A stretch of DNA of 64,000 nt from Corynebacterium urealyticum DSM 7109 (GTDB taxonomy: Bacteria > Actinomycetota > Actinomycetes > Mycobacteriales > Mycobacteriaceae), in NCBI RefSeq assembly GCF_000069945.1, contig NC_010545.1, forward strand, positions 372,001-436,000, in the 5' to 3' direction. A program made the position numbers and the translations under genes. Numbering within the stretch: position 1 is the stretch's first letter; each line of letters opens with the position of its first letter. Below, one piece after another: positions 35,101 to 44,033 of this stretch. The notes beneath the pieces are model-generated. The model made no database searches, was not told the origin of the DNA, and was given only the letters and a program-made list of their open reading frames with translations.

Positions 35101-38100
35101 CGGCCAACTCGGCGAGCAACGCGACCCGGACCAGCCGTTGGTCCGCGAGCTGGAGTTCAACGCGATCGCCGAAGACACCGGCGAGGGATACGTCCTGCGC
35201 ACCACGATCTCCTGGGCGCGCGGCAGGATCTCCCCCGAACGGATCGACGAATTGGTCGCGCACTGGGATGTGGCATTGCGCGAGGTGGCAGCGCTTGCCG
35301 ATCACGGCGTGTTGTCCGTGGGCGACGTTGCCCCCGCAACCGTGAACTCTGCGGACCTGGCACGAATCACTGCACAGAGCTCCGCGGAGCTGCAGGACGT
35401 GCTGCCGCTGACCCCGCTGCAGCACGGCATGTACTTCCACTCGCTATTCGAGGAATCGGCCAGTTCGTATGTGGAGCAACAGGTCTTGCGGGTGGAATGC
35501 AGCGAACCGTTTGACCGGGAGCGATTCGCTCGCGCTGCGCGTAATTTGATCCGACGCCACCCCGCACTGAGCACCCGCCCTTGGGAAACTGACGGTGGCG
35601 ATGTGGTTGCCGTGATTGATCCGGGGATTGCCGAGCATCTGCGGGTGGACTTTCGGGAGGTGACGGTGCCTGCTGAGTTGGCTGAGGCTGGATTGGAGGG
35701 TTGGCTCGCGCAGCGTGCGGAGGAGATTGCCGCTGACGACATCTCGCGGGGAATCTCCTTGCAGCCGCCCGGTGATGCCGCGCCCGAGCCTCTCATGCGA
35801 TGGACCGTTGTGCTCCCGACCAGTGTCGATGGTGCGGTGTGTGGCCAGGACATCGCCGTGATCCAGACGGTGCATCACCTGATCGCCGACGGATGGTCCG
35901 TGCCCATCATGCTGCGGGATCTCCTGGAGATCTACCGGGATGACGATGCCCGGATCCCGCGCTACGACCCGGACGCCGGAATGGCCGGCAGCGTGCGATG
36001 GGTGGCGCGCAGAGACGCGGAAGCCGATATGTCCGTCTGGCGCGAGGAAATGCGCGAGGTACGCCCCACGGTGCTGTGCCCTAATCCTTCGAGTTCGCTC
36101 GAGCGCCGGGAGTTGCTGGTAGACGATCCGCGGACTGTTGGCTTGTCTGAGCGTGCTCGGGCAGCGGGTGTGGGCCTGCCGGATGTGGTGCACGCGGCGT
36201 GGGGGCTGGTCCTTCGCACCTTGGTGGGCTGCGAACCTGGGGCTGACGTGGTGTTTGCCACTTCCGTTTCCGGCCGCGACATTCCCGTTCCTGGCGTGGC
36301 CGATGCCGTGGGCATGCAGCTCAACACCATCCCGGTGGTCGCGCCGGGGCAATCTGATCCCACCCTGCCGGTGACCAGCATGCTGCACGCCATGGTCCAT
36401 CACAACAATCAGGTCCGCGATGTGCAGCACGTCAGCCTGGCTGATATTGCCCGAGACCTAGGAACCAACGCCAGCGAACTGCTGGATACGTTGATGGTGG
36501 TGGAGGTGCCGCTATCTCCACAGGACGTGGGCTGCCCCGGCTCGCCACTACAGGTTGCTGACGTGCGCAACAATGGCGCGCCGCACTTTCCCCTGTCCGT
36601 CGTGGTCAACCCTTCCGCTGAGCACCCACTGCGCCTGATCTACGATCCGCAGCGAATCACCGAGGTACGTGCCGAAAGGATCGCGCAGATGCTCGCGGTG
36701 AGTGTGGATTCTTTGCTGTCTGAATCCGGTGCGGTGGCGACCGTGGGTGAGGTTGCAGAGGCGTTGGGTGCGGTATCTGGTGTGGACACGCTTCCTTCTT
36801 TGTGGCGACGCAGCTTCGAACATTTCCGCGACCGGCCCGCCCTGACCAGCATCGGAGAAGACGGTGCTGCGGAGCATTGGACCTACGAAGAACTAGACGA
36901 CGCCGCTCAGCGTATACGCGCTGTGCTGGACCGGAAGGTTGCCATCCACACCCCGAGAGTAGCCCTGCTCATGGAGCGCGATGCGTGGCAGGTTGCGGCC
37001 ATTCTGGCGACCACGATGTCCGCCGGCACCTACGTTCCCGTGGATCCGTTGTCCCCGCAAGCGCGGGTGGAATTGATCCTGGAGGATTGCCAGCCCGATG
37101 CCGTGCTGGTGTCTCCCAGCGCGGAAAAAATGGTCTCTGAGCTGGTAGATTATCCCGTCCTCGTGGTCAGTGAACAGACGATGAGCGGGGAAGCGAAGCC
37201 GCCTGCGGGCCGGTCGGCAAGCGTGGCCCGTGCCAATGACATCGCCTACGTGATCTACACCTCCGGCTCCACAGGGCGGCCGAAGGGCGTGGCCGTCACA
37301 CACGCCAACGTGACCGCGATGCTGGGCAATGCTCGCAGCCACGTGGAGTTTTCGCAGGAGGACGTGTGGTCGATCAGCCACAGCTTCGCCTTTGACTTTT
37401 CGGTGTGGGAGATGTGGGCAGCGCTGAGCTCCGGCGGGCGTGCCGTGGTGATGCCGTATGCGCTGATGCGCTCGCCCGAGGATGCCGCAGAGGTGTTGCG
37501 TGCCGAAGCCATCACGGTGCTGAGCCAGACCCCAACCGCCTTTGCCGCGTTGGAGCCGCACCTCGGGCAGGACTCTGCGGTGCGCACGGTGATCTTCGGC
37601 GGCGAGGCCTTGGAGGCCCGCGCAGAGGCTGCCTACTGCAGTGCTCATCCGAATGTTCGGTTTATCAACATGTATGGCATCACGGAGACGACAGTGCACG
37701 TCACAGCACACGAATGCTCCGAGAATGCAGGGGAGGCCCGCAGCCCGATCGGCCGCCCGATGGACGGGTTGCGTACCTATGTTCTGGACGCGCAATTACA
37801 GCCGGTGCAGCCTGGAGAGACCGGCATGATGTACGTTGCCGGGCCGCAGGTCACCGCGGGTTATTGGGGGCTTGCTTCTACCACGGCCTCCCGCTTCGTG
37901 GCCGATCCTTTCGTTGGCGGCGGCGCGCGGATGTACTGCAGCAATGACATGGCAAAGGTGCTGAACAACGGTCATCTGGATTACGTGGGCCGCGCCGATA
38001 GGCAGGTGCAGCTGCGCGGTTATCGCGTGGAGCTGGGGGAGATCGAGAGCGCGCTGGAGAAGGTCAGCGGTGTGCGGGAGGCCACCGTGGTGGTCGTCGA

Positions 38101-41100
38101 TCTGCCCGAAGGCCAGGTGCCGGGTGCGTTGTTGATTACGGATTCTCGTGCCGACGCAAAGGCGATCACCTCCCGAGCTGCCGCAGCGGCCCGAGACGCG
38201 CTCCCTGCCTACATGGTTCCGCAGCTATTCGCGGTGAGTACGCAGGTGCCGCAGACCATCAATGGCAAGCGGGATGAGCGCGCGATCCTGGACCTTCTGG
38301 GTGAGATTCCTGCTGCTCAGGAGGCTTCGGGCACCTCGGATCTGGTGGAGGCGATCTCGCAGGCAATTGCTGATGGACTTCGCTTGGACCGCGCCGAGGT
38401 GGAGCCGGACTCGGACTTCTTCCGCTTAGGTGGAGACAGTATTCTTGCCATCCGCGTTACTCACGCGCTGGCGCGCGCTGATCTCAACGTGACTCCGCGG
38501 GACTTCTTCTTGGGCCGCACGCCACGCAAGATTGCCGAGCGGGTCACGCCGCAGGCCACCCAGCAGAAAATCCAGGAAACAAGGCAGAGCCAGGAAGAAG
38601 CCCTGCCCAAGGACGGGCACCAGGAGATCTCGGGGGCTTTCCCCATCCCGGCGATGCTGCGCAGGCAGATGGAAAGAGGCATGAGCGACCGCTTTGTGCA
38701 GGCGCGCCGCTTGGATCTGGGGCCAGTCGCTGTGGAGGACTTGGAACAGGCCCTGCAGCAGGTAGCGCAGGCACATCCGATGCTTCGTACGCGCGTGGAC
38801 ACCAGTTCTGCGTTCGCGCACTTTGTTGGTGCCGAGGGAGACGGCCCTATGGTTGTGCGGGCTTTGGACGTGGATGCATTGATCGATCACATCGATATTG
38901 CTGCTGGTCGTAGCGTGGTGCTCGGGTGTGTGGATGGGTACGTCAAGGCCGTTGCTCATCACGCGGTGATCGATAGCGCCAGTTGGATGATTCTGGAAGA
39001 CGATCTGCGCGATGCGCTCGCAGGGCGCAGGATTCTCTCCGGGCAGGCGAGCTACAAGGATCTTTGCCTGCAAGAACTGCACGATGCTCACACCGCAGCA
39101 GCTCAGGATGCCCTGCACTGGAGTGAACTGGCTACGCTGCCACGGCCCGTCGAGGACTCGAACCAGTGGAGTACGGATCATGTGAGCACGCTCGAAGTGA
39201 ACATTGACGGACAGACCGCGCAGGTCCTGCAGAGCGTTGCACCCGACGTGATGGGTGTGGACGTTCAGGACCTCGTGGCAGGACTGGTGACCGTCGCGGT
39301 GGCTCGAACAATGGGCACGGACGCGCGGAGCTGGGCCGTGGACGTAGAAGGCCACGGACGTCCGGCTGATCATTCCTATGGTCGAACCCTCGGATGGTTT
39401 ACCACCATCGCGCCGGTGGAAATCCCGTTGGCTGATCCAGCGGATGCAGCACGTGCCGCAGCGGAAATGCGCGCGCTCCACGAGGACGGCACAGCCCCGG
39501 ACCGCCGCACTTATCAGGCACTGCGATACACACACCCGCAAGGGCAGCGAACCCTGGCCCATGGGGCACAGATCCTGGTCAACTACCTCGGACGGGGAGA
39601 GACTGGCGCTGTCCTCCACGCGCCGGGCGATGCCGCCTGCCAGTGGACGGATTACCTGGTGGAGGCCGATGTGTGGTCTAGCGAGCGGGCCGTAAGCATG
39701 GAGCTGTCCGTGGTGAATGCGGTGATTTCCGCCGAGCGTTTGCGCAGCGCCATCGGCGAGGTTGCTCGCGAGTTGCAGGAGCACGTCAGCCGCGAGCAAT
39801 CCTCAGGACGCCGCGCTCCGCTGAGCGTGCTGCAGCGCGGAATCTGGTTCCAGTCACAGGTGGCAGCACCGGGTGCCTACGTTGCACAGACTGCGTTGAC
39901 GTTTGACCGGAGACTGGATGCCGAGGCCGTGGTGGAAGCCTTCCGGGACACAGTGACCGTGCATCCAGCCATGGGCGCGGAGTTCCACACCGATGCTTCC
40001 GGCCAACCCGTGCAGAACTTGCCGTGGAGTGGACAGGGCATTGACCTCCCCGTCGAGACCACCGAAGGGGATCTCGAGGCGATCATGCACGCTGATCGCA
40101 GCGCGGGCATCGATCTCGCATCCGTGCCGCTGGCGAAGGCAACCATCGTCACCGGCCGAAGTGACGGACAGCCTGGCGACACGCTGCTTCTTACCTACCA
40201 CCTGGTTCTGGTCGATGGTTGGTCGCGTGCAGTGATGCTGCAAACCTTCCTCGAGAGGCTGACGTTGAGGTCCGGCCAGGCCCGCACGCAGGGTGCGGGA
40301 GAGTTGGTTCCTCGCGGTTGTTCTATTGCTGACGCCCTGCTCGAGTCCGTTGACACTCGCAAAGAGCAGGCAGATAGCGACTATTGGGTACATCGCCTAG
40401 AGACGTTGTCTCAGCCCACGCTCGTTGCCCCGCAGGCCGCGGATATCTCTTCAGAGCACGCTGGTAGCGAGTTGCCTCGCCAGGTGTTTGCCGAGGTCAG
40501 CGAGCAGCTGACCGGCGCACTGCAGGAAAAGATCCGGGCGCAGGCCGTGACGTTTACCTCCGTGGTCAACGCAGCCGTGGCCGTGGCCTTGGGTGCTGTC
40601 ACAGGGGATTCGGATGTGGTGTTTGGTCAGTCTGTCAGTGGCCGCGATGCCTTGAGCGACCCCGCCATGTCTGATGTGGTGGGAGTGCTGCTCAACACAG
40701 TGCCAGTGCGAGTGACAGCTCGGCCCGGCCAGAGCATAGAAGAACTGGTCCAGGATGTTTATCGCCAGCGCATCGAGGATATGGACCACGATTCCGCGGA
40801 CCTCGGCGCCATCCAGCGGCAGCTGGGGGTAGGCACGCTGTTCGATTCCATGGTGGTGGTGCAGAACTTCCTCGATCCGCAGGCAGCAGCGGAACTTCGG
40901 GAACGCCACGGGGTTGTGGAGGAGCGCGCGGAAGATTCCACGCACTTCCCTCTGACCTGGGTATTCACTCCGGGGCCGAAGCTGGGCATCAAGCTGGAAT
41001 TCCGCCACGACGTGGTGGACGAGTCCCTCGCACATTCCGTGCTCAAGGCCGCGACCGAAGTCCTGACCGCGTTTGTGGACACACCAGAGGTCCCGCTCGC

Positions 41101-42967
41101 TCAGCTGGCCCAGTTGGCGCCAGCCCGAGCGGAGGATTCTTCCCCGCAAAGCACGACGGAGCAGATGGCTTCCTGGCAGAAGGCCGAAGGCATTGACCGC
41201 ACCATTGCGGATGAGCTCAAGGACACCGCCCAGCGCTTCCCAGATCGCATCGCGCTAGCGGATGACGCACAGCAGTGGACGTTCGGTGAGCTGATTGCTC
41301 GCTGTTCCGACATTGCGGAAAAGATCAAGAATTGCGGCGTGACCAGCGGCGATACTGTCGCCATTGCGGTGGAGCGCTCCGCGCATTCGGTGGTGGCTCT
41401 GCTGGGAGCCCTGTGGGCAGGGGTGCGCTACGCGCCGCTTGATCTGACGCACCCCGATGGGCGGCTCCGGGTCCTCGTGGAGGACAGCCAGCCCGCAGCC
41501 GCGCTGGTGGACTCGAGTTCTCGGGAGCGCATGGAGCGGATCGGTGCGCTTCCTTGCGTCGACGTCACCACTGCCGATTCCCACGCCACCACCCACACGC
41601 CTGCGGCGGTGCCCGGGGACGATGCCTACCTGATGTACACCTCCGGATCGACCGGCAAGCCCAAGGGCGTGGTGATCAAGCATCGCGGGCTGCACAACAT
41701 GCTGGACAATCACCGGCGCAAGATCTTCGCCCCAGCTGCTGCCGATGGGCGGACGTTGCGGATCGCGCATGCCATCAGCTTCGCCTTCGATATGTCGTGG
41801 GAAGAGCTGTTTTGGCTGGTGGAAGGCCACGAGGTGCGGATCTTCTCCGAGGATTTGCGACGCGATGCTGCGGCCATGGTTGAGGCCATTCGCGCGCATC
41901 AGGTGGATGTCATCAACGTCACCCCGACCGTTGCCGAGCAGCTGCTCGCGGAGGGGATGCTGGAATCCGGCGCGCATCGCCCGCGGCTGGTGCTCTTGGG
42001 CGGCGAGGCTGTCTCGCACGGCGTGTGGGAGACCTTGCGAAAGGCCGATGACGTGCGCGGATACAACCTCTATGGACCCACCGAGTACACCATCAACGCC
42101 CTGGGTGCTGGCACGGATGAGAGCGCCACGCCCGTGATCGGAATGCCGGTGGATCGCACGGCGGCGTTCGTTTTGGACCCGTGGTTGCGCCCCGTTCCTA
42201 CAGGAGCGCCGGGTGAGCTCTACCTCGCGGGCAGCGGCTTAGCGCAGGAATATCATGGGCTCGCGGCGCGCACCGCCAGCTCCATGGTCGCCTGCCCGTG
42301 GGGCGCCCCGGGTGAGCGGATGTATCGCACGGGAGACATCGTCCGCGTGCGTGCGGATGGCATGTTCGAGTACCTCGGACGCAGCGACGATCAGGTGAAA
42401 ATTCGTGGTCACCGCGTGGATCCCGGCGACGTCTCGGCCGCCGTGTCCCGCGGCGTTGATCCCCGCATCCTCCACTGCGTGACCGTTCCTGTTCGTATAT
42501 CCGACGCCACACTCCTGGCCTGTCACCTCGTGGCCCCACAACTGCGCGATGCGGACCAGGGGGAGCGGCAGAGTTTCCTGACTGGCGTGCGTAATGCATT
42601 GCGCGAGGAACTGCCCAGCTACATGATCCCGGATCGATGGTCGATCGTGGATGAGTTGCCGGTGACGTCGAATGGAAAGACCGACCTTGCTGCACTGGGT
42701 GAGGGAGAAAGGATCACGGAGAAGGGCCGCGAACCGGCGAACGAAACCGAGGAGATCACGGCGGAGCTGTTTGCCGAATCGCTAGATATTGAGCCCGAGG
42801 ACGTGCCGGTGGATGCTGATTACTTTGACATGGGTGGGCACTCCATGGCGGTCATCAAGCTCTGCGCACTGCTGCGTGGAGAGCTGGGAGTGGAGGTTGG
42901 CGTGCGCGAATTCTACGGTCTGCGGACAGTCGAGCGCGTGGCGGAGTTTGTGGAGGCGCGCTCGTAG
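32111..42967 (+). CDS. trimodular siderophore NRPS A-T-E-C-A-T-E-C-A-T (coelichelin synthetase CchH-like)
   Basis: 3618 residues from GTG 32111. Approximate domains: A1 50-530, T1 (FFDIGGDSL, Ser578), E1 615-1050 (HHLVVDG at 740), C1 1095-1530 (HHLIADG at 1255), A2 1560-2050, T2 (GGDSI, Ser2110), E2 2180-2560 (HHAVIDSASW at 2283), C2 2570-3000, A3 3030-3520, T3 (GGHS, Ser3578). The protein ends 40 residues after Ser3578 with no thioesterase. Hand alignment to GrsA gives specificity codes A1 DINYWGGIGK, A2 DFWSIGMVHK and A3 DMENLGLINK. From memory these fit N5-formyl-N5-hydroxyornithine, threonine and N5-hydroxyornithine, as in coelichelin synthetase. E domains predict D residues from modules 1 and 2. 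The C2 active-site motif is abnormal: Tyr2696-His-Leu-Val-Leu-Val-Asp-Gly2703 instead of HHxxxDG. Coelichelin is a tetrapeptide made by three modules, so module 1 would be used twice. Confidence 0.95.
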   Translation: MPTRSSAHTPFSSGDTLASRDGGAVIGHGRSEQDRIAQQRIWNDTDQDRDRPDLISLLLQHAQETPDALAVVDDRHRLTYAQLVAHATAVARNLREHGIDAGQSVGISLPRSAEMVVGIVATLLAGGSFVPLDPSWPQARRESVTHDASLSFVLTPDNCALTEDALFDLDATRELFTPPSTDSVAYVIFTSGSTGRPKGAMIRHGAIVERLLWQRDQILFFGRDDASLFKAPLAFDISINEIFLPLVCGGRVVVAAPGVEQDPQRLARLIHREGVTFAYLVSSVLDVMLKQAEGTNLLDSLRHVWCGGEMLTQALFRRFRQQLAIPLYHGYGPAEATIGVSHVIYRDDEDRLNTSIGVANPNCRLYVLDEHLRVVPDQEIGELYVAGFLLAKGYINAPGLTASRFVADVFASDGTRMYRTGDLVRRHNDGSLEFVGRADNQVKIRGMRLELEDVESALVGHPDVEAASVIAREGRLLGYVTVTAGLVGAAIRSWCAEVLPEYMVPAIITVMDELPRTANGKVDRKALPEPDWSSLTDAPADAERDGETVALLAEAMAEALGVSAVGAETDFFDIGGDSLRAITLVSALGRRGVEVSVGDIFSARTPQQLARCAEERGTFVQDPDDEPTGEVQSLPILRWFDSITDHVDGFIQSVEFSVPEDVDAQLAGRMVADVLQAHPALRARVQRNPLRLELPEGPGEEAVAIHPTTDIAALSELLDPAVGVVVAAGLVPGRLRLVVHHLVVDGVSWNIIGEDLAAAYRGEQLAPERTSLRRWTQLLQQAVDTGEFAEDANSSLPPLPSADEPLRDPQVPALADSPEKAPTVREERSVVHEASVQITDELLGAVPHAFRTGANSVLLTALSVALARWRRNKQTWTLVEMEGHGRETRFVPGPQGREADLSRTVGWFTCLYPMLIDPTRAAVQEASAATEGHIAPLALALNAVKDQLAAIPGNGVPYQAHTWLHQSAKTPPQAQVLFNYLGRVSAGAQDFAPAGSTGQLGEQRDPDQPLVRELEFNAIAEDTGEGYVLRTTISWARGRISPERIDELVAHWDVALREVAALADHGVLSVGDVAPATVNSADLARITAQSSAELQDVLPLTPLQHGMYFHSLFEESASSYVEQQVLRVECSEPFDRERFARAARNLIRRHPALSTRPWETDGGDVVAVIDPGIAEHLRVDFREVTVPAELAEAGLEGWLAQRAEEIAADDISRGISLQPPGDAAPEPLMRWTVVLPTSVDGAVCGQDIAVIQTVHHLIADGWSVPIMLRDLLEIYRDDDARIPRYDPDAGMAGSVRWVARRDAEADMSVWREEMREVRPTVLCPNPSSSLERRELLVDDPRTVGLSERARAAGVGLPDVVHAAWGLVLRTLVGCEPGADVVFATSVSGRDIPVPGVADAVGMQLNTIPVVAPGQSDPTLPVTSMLHAMVHHNNQVRDVQHVSLADIARDLGTNASELLDTLMVVEVPLSPQDVGCPGSPLQVADVRNNGAPHFPLSVVVNPSAEHPLRLIYDPQRITEVRAERIAQMLAVSVDSLLSESGAVATVGEVAEALGAVSGVDTLPSLWRRSFEHFRDRPALTSIGEDGAAEHWTYEELDDAAQRIRAVLDRKVAIHTPRVALLMERDAWQVAAILATTMSAGTYVPVDPLSPQARVELILEDCQPDAVLVSPSAEKMVSELVDYPVLVVSEQTMSGEAKPPAGRSASVARANDIAYVIYTSGSTGRPKGVAVTHANVTAMLGNARSHVEFSQEDVWSISHSFAFDFSVWEMWAALSSGGRAVVMPYALMRSPEDAAEVLRAEAITVLSQTPTAFAALEPHLGQDSAVRTVIFGGEALEARAEAAYCSAHPNVRFINMYGITETTVHVTAHECSENAGEARSPIGRPMDGLRTYVLDAQLQPVQPGETGMMYVAGPQVTAGYWGLASTTASRFVADPFVGGGARMYCSNDMAKVLNNGHLDYVGRADRQVQLRGYRVELGEIESALEKVSGVREATVVVVDLPEGQVPGALLITDSRADAKAITSRAAAAARDALPAYMVPQLFAVSTQVPQTINGKRDERAILDLLGEIPAAQEASGTSDLVEAISQAIADGLRLDRAEVEPDSDFFRLGGDSILAIRVTHALARADLNVTPRDFFLGRTPRKIAERVTPQATQQKIQETRQSQEEALPKDGHQEISGAFPIPAMLRRQMERGMSDRFVQARRLDLGPVAVEDLEQALQQVAQAHPMLRTRVDTSSAFAHFVGAEGDGPMVVRALDVDALIDHIDIAAGRSVVLGCVDGYVKAVAHHAVIDSASWMILEDDLRDALAGRRILSGQASYKDLCLQELHDAHTAAAQDALHWSELATLPRPVEDSNQWSTDHVSTLEVNIDGQTAQVLQSVAPDVMGVDVQDLVAGLVTVAVARTMGTDARSWAVDVEGHGRPADHSYGRTLGWFTTIAPVEIPLADPADAARAAAEMRALHEDGTAPDRRTYQALRYTHPQGQRTLAHGAQILVNYLGRGETGAVLHAPGDAACQWTDYLVEADVWSSERAVSMELSVVNAVISAERLRSAIGEVARELQEHVSREQSSGRRAPLSVLQRGIWFQSQVAAPGAYVAQTALTFDRRLDAEAVVEAFRDTVTVHPAMGAEFHTDASGQPVQNLPWSGQGIDLPVETTEGDLEAIMHADRSAGIDLASVPLAKATIVTGRSDGQPGDTLLLTYHLVLVDGWSRAVMLQTFLERLTLRSGQARTQGAGELVPRGCSIADALLESVDTRKEQADSDYWVHRLETLSQPTLVAPQAADISSEHAGSELPRQVFAEVSEQLTGALQEKIRAQAVTFTSVVNAAVAVALGAVTGDSDVVFGQSVSGRDALSDPAMSDVVGVLLNTVPVRVTARPGQSIEELVQDVYRQRIEDMDHDSADLGAIQRQLGVGTLFDSMVVVQNFLDPQAAAELRERHGVVEERAEDSTHFPLTWVFTPGPKLGIKLEFRHDVVDESLAHSVLKAATEVLTAFVDTPEVPLAQLAQLAPARAEDSSPQSTTEQMASWQKAEGIDRTIADELKDTAQRFPDRIALADDAQQWTFGELIARCSDIAEKIKNCGVTSGDTVAIAVERSAHSVVALLGALWAGVRYAPLDLTHPDGRLRVLVEDSQPAAALVDSSSRERMERIGALPCVDVTTADSHATTHTPAAVPGDDAYLMYTSGSTGKPKGVVIKHRGLHNMLDNHRRKIFAPAAADGRTLRIAHAISFAFDMSWEELFWLVEGHEVRIFSEDLRRDAAAMVEAIRAHQVDVINVTPTVAEQLLAEGMLESGAHRPRLVLLGGEAVSHGVWETLRKADDVRGYNLYGPTEYTINALGAGTDESATPVIGMPVDRTAAFVLDPWLRPVPTGAPGELYLAGSGLAQEYHGLAARTASSMVACPWGAPGERMYRTGDIVRVRADGMFEYLGRSDDQVKIRGHRVDPGDVSAAVSRGVDPRILHCVTVPVRISDATLLACHLVAPQLRDADQGERQSFLTGVRNALREELPSYMIPDRWSIVDELPVTSNGKTDLAALGEGERITEKGREPANETEEITAELFAESLDIEPEDVPVDADYFDMGGHSMAVIKLCALLRGELGVEVGVREFYGLRTVERVAEFVEARS

Positions 42968-42969
42968 AT

Positions 42970-43974
42970 TCAGCCCAGCAATTCGGCGAGTGCCGGGATG
43001 ATCCCGTGGCGCCACATCGCAGGGTCGTGGCCACCGGGCGTGCGGTGATTGGTGGTGGGAAAGCCGCGGCGTGTCAGGGCATCGGCCACTGCATCCACGT
43101 GTCGTTGCATGGGCGGCTCTTCTGCACCGCACGTCAGTACGATGCGTGCCAGACCGGAGCCACTGTGAGCCGCAGGATTTTCGAGTGAGGGGCCAGTGAG
43201 CTGTGCGGCAATGTCGCCTCCTGCGGGCCCGTCCGAGAGCGTGTCCGCGAGCTCTGCAGAACGGTCAGCGGACCACCAGACGGCAGGGGACTGGGCGATG
43301 GCTCCTTTGATTGCAGGCGTGGTTTCGGTGGAAGCCGTAAGAGCTGCGCGCAGGGCGGAGAGACCGCCGAAGCTTTGCCCCACCAGGACTATGTGGCTGC
43401 TGTTGATGATCGGCGGAAGCTCGGTGGCCAGTGCGCTGGCGAATGTTTGGGAGGTGTACTCCTCGCTGCGGTCTTTGGCTGCCGGCAGGAAGACGCGGTT
43501 GATCTGGGGGATAAGCCCTGCCGTGACTGCCCGGTCCAGTGCGCCCGTGAGGTCATGCAGATGGATCCAGTCATCGCCATCCAAAAACACCACGGTGGTA
43601 TCCGCACCGCGGTCATCGAGGCGCGCGGTGCAGCGCCTGCCGAATACCTTCCGGTCGATGGACAGGCGTGCGCCGGGCAAGTCCGCGATGACTTCTGGGG
43701 AGCGAGGCGGCCAGAGTGTCTGGTCCACAGAATCGCCGCTCAATAGGCTCGCCTGTGGGCCTGCGCCGTGTGCGTTATGTGGATCGGGATATTTCAGCTC
43801 GCCGGATTGAAAGCTATAGGTCACTGCTGAGTGCGCCGGGATGCGCACATCGACGGTGGACATCGATTCGGTGAGCTCGACGTTCGAGCGGTAGGGGTCC
43901 GGGAAAACGAGGGCTTCCGCATCCGCGGGCACCGAGATTCGGTGAAGGGTGGTCACGTCCGGGGAGTCTGGCAT
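42970..43974 (-). CDS. siderophore esterase (Fes/IroE/CchJ-like alpha/beta hydrolase)
   Basis: 334 residues, ATG at 43974. The esterase nucleophile motif is GQSFGG with Ser201, and the catalytic His is probably His316 in PGGHDPAMWRHGI. The N-terminal part (VFPDPYRSNVE) and VVFLDGDDWIHLHDL follow the enterobactin-esterase layout. No signal peptide is seen, so it should be cytoplasmic. It is convergent with the NRPS (stops 2 bases apart) and divergent from the formyltransferase, sharing an iron box. In the coelichelin pathway a related protein (CchJ) is thought to free the peptide from the thioesterase-less NRPS. Alternatively it hydrolyses the ferric siderophore to release iron. Confidence 0.82.
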   Translation of the reverse strand: MPDSPDVTTLHRISVPADAEALVFPDPYRSNVELTESMSTVDVRIPAHSAVTYSFQSGELKYPDPHNAHGAGPQASLLSGDSVDQTLWPPRSPEVIADLPGARLSIDRKVFGRRCTARLDDRGADTTVVFLDGDDWIHLHDLTGALDRAVTAGLIPQINRVFLPAAKDRSEEYTSQTFASALATELPPIINSSHIVLVGQSFGGLSALRAALTASTETTPAIKGAIAQSPAVWWSADRSAELADTLSDGPAGGDIAAQLTGPSLENPAAHSGSGLARIVLTCGAEEPPMQRHVDAVADALTRRGFPTTNHRTPGGHDPAMWRHGIIPALAELLG

Positions 43975-43996
43975 GAAAATTGCGCCACTTTCATCA

Positions 43997-44026
43997 TTGA
44001 CTACATAGGTAAACCTAAGCTAACAT
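43997..44026 (+). promoter_or_regulatory. iron-regulated promoter of the formyltransferase gene, probably leaderless
   Basis: TTGACT (43997-44002) and TAACAT (44021-44026), spacer 18. The ATG lies 7 bases after the -10 and has no Shine-Dalgarno, so transcription probably starts at or next to the start codon. The spacer is filled by a DtxR-like box. Confidence 0.6.
44005..44023. promoter_or_regulatory. DtxR-like iron box shared by esterase and formyltransferase genes
   Basis: ATAGGTAAACCTAAGCTAA matches the consensus at 15 of 19 positions and lies in the 59-base divergent gap, so one site could control both directions. Confidence 0.78.
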
Positions 44027-44033
44027 CCCCTGC

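Noticed and set aside
42782..42967. Possible thioesterase or reductase at the NRPS C terminus
   Set aside because: After the GGHS carrier motif only about 40 residues remain, with no GxSxG or NAD-binding motif.
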